From: Rheum nobile
Taxonomy: Eukaryota; Streptophyta; Magnoliopsida; Caryophyllales; Polygonaceae
Length of the DNA stretch: 64,000 bases
Reading direction: 5' to 3'
NCBI GenBank assembly: GCA_027886185.1
Contig: WOAB01000501.1
Coordinates: forward strand, 930,001 to 994,000
Part shown: positions 57,676-64,000 of the stretch, in pieces
How positions within the stretch are numbered: position 1 is the first letter of the stretch
How the letters are laid out: each line of letters starts with the position of its first letter
Translations under genes and position numbers: made by a program
The notes under the pieces: generated by a model
The model's database searches: none
The model's input: the letters and a program-made list of their open reading frames with translations, nothing else
What the model was told of the DNA's origin: nothing

Positions 57676-57934
57676 CTCCTTCTGTCCCAAAATATAGTTT
57701 ATGTTTCTTTTTTCACACTTGCCGATGCGTGTTTTGTATCGTTAATATCTCTAATTACATGTTAATAAAAATTATATATTTTTTGATATTGTCAAAGTAC
57801 TCATTGAGACGAATCAAATAAGATCCCATATGACTATGTTTTTTTCTTATATATTGGAAGAAATATTAAAGATTTTCTTCAACTATGAATAGTGTCAAAA
57901 CAAAATCATAAACTATATTTTGGGACGGAGAGAG
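57676..57934. mobile_element. Stowaway-like MITE
   Basis: Flanked by TA (57674-57675 and 57935-57936). It starts CTCCTTCTGTCCCAAAATAT and ends ATATTTTGGGACGGAGAGAG, a good inverted repeat matching the CTCCCTCCGTCCC consensus of plant Stowaway elements. 259 bp, non-coding. Confidence 0.85.
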
Positions 57935-57936
57935 TA

Positions 57937-58791
57937 CTAAAGCGATGATTAGAGCAAGAAATTGTTGTTGCTCAATGGTACTTTAATATGAGGTCTGGCA
58001 TTCTATTCATGCGAAACATAATATGTCATCCTAGCTTCTTTTTTTCCTTTCTTGCTGATAACTTTATGGCCTTCTCTATTCTCTTTTCTCCTATTTATTT
58101 GTAAGGTAATAATTTGATGTACCAAACAACTTTGATAGTTCAAGAAGCCGAATAAATTGGCAGTCGACCAAACCGGCATGAAAAACGAACAAAAACAAAC
58201 ATGAAAGAACAAGCAGAGAGTAATACAACAAACCAATCAAGGAGCCTAATTGAACTAGTGAGCATGGCGAGTAAATCACTCGTAAAGAGCATCACCGTTG
58301 TAAGCGGGTACACTAGGATATCTTCTAGGAAAGTACAAATTAGACTACCGTGACGTTTCCTCCACCGAAATGAAAGATCTTCATGAGCCTCAAGTACAAC
58401 CATAACCTCAACCAATACAACTCGTTCCACACTCTAGATTAGCACCCCAAGAGCAAAGAGGTATATGCACGGCACCTCTACTTCAACCAAAAAGTCCACA
58501 AGAAAAGAGGTATTCACACCTCTACTTCAACCAAAAAGTCCACAAGAAATTTTCAAATACTATTTCACTTGTATTATTTTACCAAAGTAATCATAAGAAA
58601 TAAATTTATTCTTGGTATATGCTCACTTTGAAAGTTATTTCCAAAATAAGCACACTTATTTACTATTTGTATCCTTTTGTTTGTGATATTATAGTCTTGT
58701 TTTTCGTTACTTTTACATAATTAAGGTCTAAATAAATAAGTTTCAAAAGGTTTAAGATTTTACCCCTACATTAAGAAAGTCTTGTTAGATT
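57937..58791. other. Spacer; 32-bp direct repeat at 58474-58505 and 58518-58549
   Basis: Several overlapping minus-strand ORFs (58003-58430) have no family signature. The direct repeat ACCTCTACTTCAACCAAAAA (with AGTCCACAAGAAA) has a 44-base period. Confidence 0.45.
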
Positions 58792-58804
58792 TGGTATCAG
58801 AGCC
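58792..58804 (+). promoter_or_regulatory. tRNA-Met-type primer-binding-site sequence
   Basis: TGGTATCAGAGCC is the complement of the initiator tRNA-Met 3' end, used by many Copia elements and plant pararetroviruses. No LTR ending in CA directly precedes it, so it may be a relic of either type. Confidence 0.45.
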
Positions 58805-58873
58805 AAACTATTATCACCGTAGCAGTTATTATTACTATAGTAGTAAGTTTTATCTGTTATAATTAAACCAAAA

Positions 58874-59272
58874 TTGGAGATTTTAAAAATTTGTCATGAT
58901 AAAGCAGCCCCTCATATTAAACATCTGAAATTTGGTCAAACTCACTATGAAGCCGTAATGAACACTCTGGTTGATGAAGTTGAAGATCTAAGAACCGAAC
59001 TATTTAAATTAAACAGATATATTAGAAAGTACAAGGAAGAACTTGGTTCTTTTATACTAGCACTAAAAGAGGAAAACGAAAACATTGTGATTGCCATTAC
59101 CAACGAAATTCGTCATCAAGGAGCAAATTCTATTGCGATAAAACCTAAAAGACAACTTTCTTTCTACATTAATACCCTTTTCAGAATCAAAATCCACAAA
59201 AAAACATTCGTTGTACCCAGCATAAATCCTGAATTTACAAAGAAAGAAGAACCAAATAGTGAATCAACATAA
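58874..59272 (+). CDS. Short coiled-coil ORF downstream of the primer-site sequence
   Basis: 132 codons. Residues about 20-75 (HYEAVMNTLVDEVEDLRTEL and onwards) are heptad-like and Glu/Lys/Leu-rich, suggesting a coiled coil; the rest is basic. No zinc knuckle, protease or RT follows. It could be the N-terminal scrap of a retroelement gag-like protein or of a decayed endogenous pararetroviral ORF. Family not recognised. Confidence 0.35.
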   Translation: MEILKICHDKAAPHIKHLKFGQTHYEAVMNTLVDEVEDLRTELFKLNRYIRKYKEELGSFILALKEENENIVIAITNEIRHQGANSIAIKPKRQLSFYINTLFRIKIHKKTFVVPSINPEFTKKEEPNSEST

Positions 59273-59362
59273 ATCCTAAATCTTCAAAACATATTCAATC
59301 ACTTTCTTGATATACGTGTAAAACTCTAAAAGTACATATAAAAGTGAACATAAGAGTATTTT

Positions 59363-59411
59363 AATGTTGCACATTACATTGATGAAGCAAGTGTTAACAA
59401 TACAGGAGGAG
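59363..59411 (+). repeat. Remnant of a duplicated kinase leader
   Basis: TGCACATTACATTGATGAAG and CAAGTGTTAACAATACAGGA nearly repeat the leader of kinase gene 2 (55802-55842). No kinase coding sequence follows, so only the upstream edge of a further copy survives. Confidence 0.6.
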
Positions 59412-60885
59412 TAGTACCCCCGACTTATGTCGGTAGTGCCACATGTCAGTGATCTCATACTGTAAAAATCCAAAGTCACCCTAGGTTTTAATCGGAATAA
59501 TTAAGCTTTAAATAAACAAATAATCATTAAATAATAACATAGTAAATAGCGGAGGACGTTTAAACGAACTCAATCTTTTATTAAAATTTCTCTCGTAAAA
59601 TGAGAAGGACGATATACAACGAAGTGAACTTACAACGGAAGACTTTTACAATAAACCCTAATACATGACTAGTAATACACCTTATTAAGAATATTAAATT
59701 GATACTAAACTCTTTCAAATAATATAATTTTAGGTCACAACTTTCAACTGCAAGCCTTCGTCTTCGATTGGTTACTTCAAATCGTCGGGGACCAACCTCT
59801 GATTTGTCGTATAGGACGGATGACACCAACCAACCATGCAAGGAATATAAACGGTTGGTTAGTCTAATGAAAGACTACGCAAGGGTGAAAACAGATTGGT
59901 TCTTATAGTCGTATATAATCACTAACCTTGTTTTCCGAATAAAACTCGGTTAACAGTATATGACTATAGACTTCTATCGAAAAAAATGGAGAGATATGCT
60001 TAAAGAGAAGACTCCAATGAATTGAGTCTTATGGGAAATCACATGAATATGTTTGGGAACATTATATTATCACACAAGGTTTTAAAAACATCTTGTTGAA
60101 TATTTGGGTCCTCGACCAACCTCACCGCGTAACGCAAATCCAGATTAGAAAGGGGACTTACTTTAGACAAGAGACCGTGCGGGTTCCACGTTGTACTTCT
60201 TCCCCAATGGTATATTAATTATGTGTTACATGACACTTATCTTATTTAATTACAAAACGTGCATTAACGTTATGACTTTTATTATTAACCATAACTGATC
60301 TCATAAAGAGATTTAGAATGGGATGAATCCTGAATTTCGGCACTAGCTAAGTGCACCACCACTTATATAAAATAAGGATAGGTTATGACCAAAAGTATTA
60401 GGGCAATTATCCTCATAATACCAAGTTATAAAGAAACAACTAAACCTCGTAATTAAGGTACATATCGTTCCTACGAATACTCGTGCCAACTAACAATTAT
60501 ATCCACACCAATGCACAACAATCTACACCAATTATTATCTAGAAGCCTATAATAATATATATAAGGGTTATAACTAGCATATATACAACCTAATAAAAAG
60601 GTTCAGTTTATACAACATTTTATACAAACAAGTTCTCAAACGAGAAATTAAGAATATGTATCCCAACTTAATTAGGACAACAGATTAATTGTCAATTAAG
60701 AAAATATGAAATAAATTAACATGAGTGAACCGCCACTTGTCTTGAATTACGGAGAAGATCAAACGACGTTTTGGAGACGATTGCTTTCGAAAAGCAAATC
60801 GACTCTCTGATTTATTTCCATTCTAAATGTCAATTCGAAACGTACCCAAATCATACACAATGAATAAATTATATTAGATAATTTA
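59412..60885. other. Non-coding region, possibly a degenerate element; nothing firm
   Basis: No supported gene. An 86-aa minus-strand ORF (59581-59841) has no recognised features. The composition is somewhat less AT-rich than flanking spacers and could derive from an LTR, but no paired repeat was found in the window. Confidence 0.35.
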
Positions 60886-63800
60886 TTTAGGGAAATAATT
60901 CAATTTTATATGTCAGAGATTTTTTTTTTTGATGGAATGTCCGAGATTTTTATATGTATTCCAACTACATATTTGCGAAACCGAATTTCATTAGTCCGAG
61001 ATTTTTATATGTATTCAAACTACATATTTGCGAAACTGAGTTTCATTAGGCATATTAATGTATAATACCAATCTAGTTATTAATCACTTTTTTTGGTCAG
61101 CATTAATCACTTTTTGTATGTTTTTTGTCAGCATTAATCACTGTTACTCCGTATATGATACAGAGTCAAAGATTAGGGCAGCGAGATGATCAAAAGATAC
61201 AGTACATGTTTGTAAATGCACTTTTTTCGGTGGTGCAATAATTTGTTTGATCCAGGGCAGTCGGTTTGAAGGTGAACCGGGTCCAGTCCGGTTTTCATCT
61301 TTCTGGTTCAGAAGAGTAATACTCCGGTGTGCTCGCGTCCAGGTAGTGCACGTACACCTGCAACAAACCCCCTCCAAATTTCACCGCCTTTTTTCGCTTC
61401 CTTACTGAAAGGCGAACCTTTCCACTTTCGAGTTACAAAATCCAGAAGATTGTCTTCCAATCCTCCATTCTAGGTGAGTAATTCGACGAATTTGGTTTCC
61501 CTAGTTTCTTCATCGATTCTAGGGTTTTGTTTCTTCGCACCTTTCTTTGTTTATGTGAATCGCTTTCCCCCTTTCTTGTTCCATTCTATCAGATTATGTA
61601 TCAATTTTTCGCTGCTTGCTTCGGGAATGTTGCTTTCAGTTCGGGGCATGATATGGGCTAGTGCAAATGTTGAGTGTTCCTGTTAAGAACGCATTTTAAT
61701 GGAGAACATTAAGCCTTTGCCGGAGAGAGTTCGTAGCTCGGTGCGTTCTGGGTTCATCATCTCTGACATGATCAGAGTTGTTGAAGAGCTTGTTTACAAC
61801 AGTCTTGACGCTGGTGCAACCAAGGTAAAATTGATGCGTTGCTTGCTTTGATGATTCAATGATTTGATCACAATGAATTTTATGGTGGAATTGATTTGTA
61901 AAGACGGAGTTATCAATCACTGTTATATGTTACTATACTCCGTATCTCATAACCTGATTTTGAAGTTTATTTGCTTGAACTTTTTAGATGGGAGATCATG
62001 AGCATGCTTTGCCGTTTGTTATGAGTAATTAATGTGTGAAAGACTAAAAGAAGTATCTCTCTATCTTTTCAGGTATTAGTCTCAATAGGTGTTGGTACAG
62101 GCTATGTTAAAGTGGAAGATAATGGTCAGTGACTGTCACTCACTCTTTTAGTGCTTGTTAAAGTTGCCCTTTTCGGTTAAAGCTTATTTGGCCTTTTTGC
62201 TATGTGTAGGATGTGGTATTAGTCGAGATTGTTTGACCTTGTTAGGAGAATGATATGGTAACTAATTGTACTCTCGTTTTTCATGCAATCCACTATTGTA
62301 TACACATATTTAGTAATCTGATGAAAGGAAGCTATATGTCCAATAAATTTTCCTTCTTTTGTTCATTTGTTGCTATGCATATTAAATCTGCAGCAACATC
62401 AAAACATCACACCATACCTGAAACCAGTAGTGGTTTGAGAAGTTTTGGGAATCGGGGAGAAGTATTATGCTCCATTGCTGATGTCTCCTTGCTGGAAATT
62501 ATTACAAAAGCAAAAGGGAGGCCAAATGGATACCGGAAAATCATGAAGGTGAATAATGATGTTGCTACAACAATATCTCTTAAAACACTTCGCCTTTGCT
62601 TACTTTATCTTTTAAGTAATATATTCTGATGCTAATTGAGCATTAGTTCACAACTTGGGTTTTTGGTGCTTTTTCAGGGTCCTAAATGCCTACACCTAGG
62701 TATTGACAATGATAGATGGGACGCGGGTACAACAGGTACTTCTTTGAAAAATACACTGAATATATGTGTTCCTAGTACAATTTTTATATGACAACTGTTT
62801 TCCCATTCTATAAGATGGAATGCCTCTTTATGATGAGTAATATAATGCACACTCATCAGATATACTTGGCTATTTTTTAACTTCTATTTCTAGAATTTAA
62901 TCTAAGCATATATAAATTAGGGGGAGTGTCCAAGATTTGGCATCCAATAATATACGATGGGAATGAGCGCATGTTAGAATCCATCAAGATTATAATAAGA
63001 CTTAATGCATAGTTATCCATTCCAAGATATGTGCTCCAAAATGAATTCTGTTTCAATATTGCAAGGGTGAACATGGACCAGATGGTAAGGCCTGGACTGG
63101 CTAACCACTGGCGGTTGTGGGGAAAACCATGTAGTTTGTTTTAGTAATAAAGAATCAGAAGTGAAAGTAAATACTGAAACTTGTCCAGCTGTCTCTGTAT
63201 TCTGTATTCGTCAAATGAGGGGCCCGTCCTTGGTTTTTGTCAACTTTTAGTAGATTTGTTCTTTTAAATTAAAATGTATTGTTATATCTGTGCAGTAATA
63301 GTTCATGATATGTTTTACAATCAACCTGTTCGAAGAACGCATATGCAGACCAGGTACCCTAGCATTGTTAAATTTTTGTTAATGTTGGACGTAAGTGACT
63401 TTGTGGATTTGTACTAATTCACTGGAACCATTGTGCTGGAAGCCCGAAGAAAGTCTTGCACTCTGTCAAAAAATGTGTACTTCAAATTGCCCTCGTGCGA
63501 CATCAAGTTATCTTCTCTATTGTTGACATTGAGAGGTGTGTAATGTTACATCTTCCATCTCTTCCTTACCTTAATATACCGTTGTCTCATGTCTCTGGTT
63601 GTCTGAATGTAGTGAGGGTGAATTGCTTCGGACACATGCTTCTTCTCCTCCTTTGGCGATATTGATTAGTCATTTTGGTATCAAAGTCACACTTTTGCAT
63701 GAGTTAAGCCTTTCTGAAGGTCCATTTGAGCTTGCTGGATACATTTCTAGTTCACCTCAAACTTTCTCAACAAAGGTAGAACTATTTGTTTTGGTTACTT

Positions 63801-64000
63801 ACTGAAACTTTTCTACTCATTAACTTTCAGAAAGTGTTGGTTCCTTACAAACTTGTTTTGCAGGGCATTCAACATATATGTATCCAAATGCTTAAAATCC
63901 ATATATGGTGTTCTTTTGCCGTGCTCATGTTACTCTTCTACCCTTTTCTTAAGTTTGACCTTAATCCTCAATAGATGTTAACTCAAGATTCATTGACAAA
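60886..64000 (+). repeat. Segmental duplication copy B (runs off the right edge)
   Basis: Direct copy of 1478 to about 10468 without the two insertions. Near its left end it carries a private tandem duplication: CCGAGATTTTTATATGTATT and its neighbours occur twice at about 60950-61050. It continues past the window end. Confidence 0.9.
61699..64000 (+). pseudogene. MLH3: MLH3 second copy, premature stop in exon 3 (partial)
   Basis: Exons correspond one-to-one with copy A: 61699-61824, 62073-62124, 62210-62257, 62394-62548, 62678-62735, 63296-63353, 63443-63535, 63613-63775, 63864-63879, then 63974 onwards. Splice sites are kept, but in exon 3 the codon for Arg74 of the conserved GERYATSK motif is TGA (62251-62253), and Gly67 is Cys (TGT). 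Translation would stop after 73 residues, before most of the ATPase domain. Exonic sequence is otherwise very similar, implying a young loss of function. Whether the endonuclease half is present cannot be seen. Confidence 0.85.

Noticed and set aside
58003..58430. Minus-strand ORFs as a LINE fragment or gene
   Set aside because: Hydrophobic, overlapping in different frames and without recognisable motifs; no support.

Overview
The window is nuclear DNA from a flowering plant, probably a eudicot. It has GT-AG multi-exon genes, a lectin-receptor-kinase-type kinase pair, plant L1-type LINEs, an LTR element with the Athila/Tat-type primer-binding site, Stowaway-like MITEs, a FAR1-type MULE and AT-rich spacers. 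The species cannot be named from sequence alone.

Layout. 1-384 (-) is the first coding exon of an unrecognised alanine-rich gene that runs off the left edge. 1478 to about 10468 and 60886-64000 are two direct copies of one segment carrying the 5' half of MLH3 (DNA mismatch repair, MutL homologue 3). Copy A continues into a full MLH3 gene (8122-16657, 27 coding exons, 1381 aa predicted). Copy B has an in-frame stop in exon 3 and is a pseudogene as far as the window shows. Comparing the copies exposes two insertions in copy A with precise empty sites in copy B: a 1975-bp inverted-repeat element (1519-3493, 8-bp duplication TTTTTATA) and a 3925-bp Helitron-like element (3545-7469, TC...CTAG between A and T).

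18640-36132 is a retroelement nest on the minus strand. It holds a decayed LINE (18640-22832) and a second LINE (23576-36119) bounded by a 13-bp target-site duplication. The second LINE was later split inside its reverse transcriptase by a 6.1-kb non-autonomous LTR retrotransposon (25842-31958, TSD GTGAC). It also carries a 1.5-kb insert of unknown origin in its 5' part.

36346-51794 is the most striking object: a nearly intact 15.4-kb Mutator-like element with a 10-bp TSD (TTGATATTAA) and diverged terminal inverted repeats. It encodes a FAR1-type transposase (761 aa, 3 exons, minus strand) and a large Ulp1/C48-protease-like protein (8 exons, plus strand). Almost all its non-coding DNA, introns included, is built from GGTTCAT-containing repeats in one orientation, with a 3-kb G-rich minisatellite in intron 1. 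The protease-like protein has Phe where the catalytic Cys is expected and a probable frameshift at its C-terminus.

51805-60885 holds two L-type-lectin-receptor-kinase-like kinase-only genes. One has lost key catalytic residues and its intron (53129-54175). The other looks catalytically competent (55848-56979). Diverged telomere-like inverted repeats, a Stowaway MITE, a remnant of a third kinase leader and a short coiled-coil ORF after a tRNA-Met-type primer site also lie here.

Functionally, only MLH3, the left-edge gene and the second kinase look like working host genes. The rest is mobile DNA or its debris.
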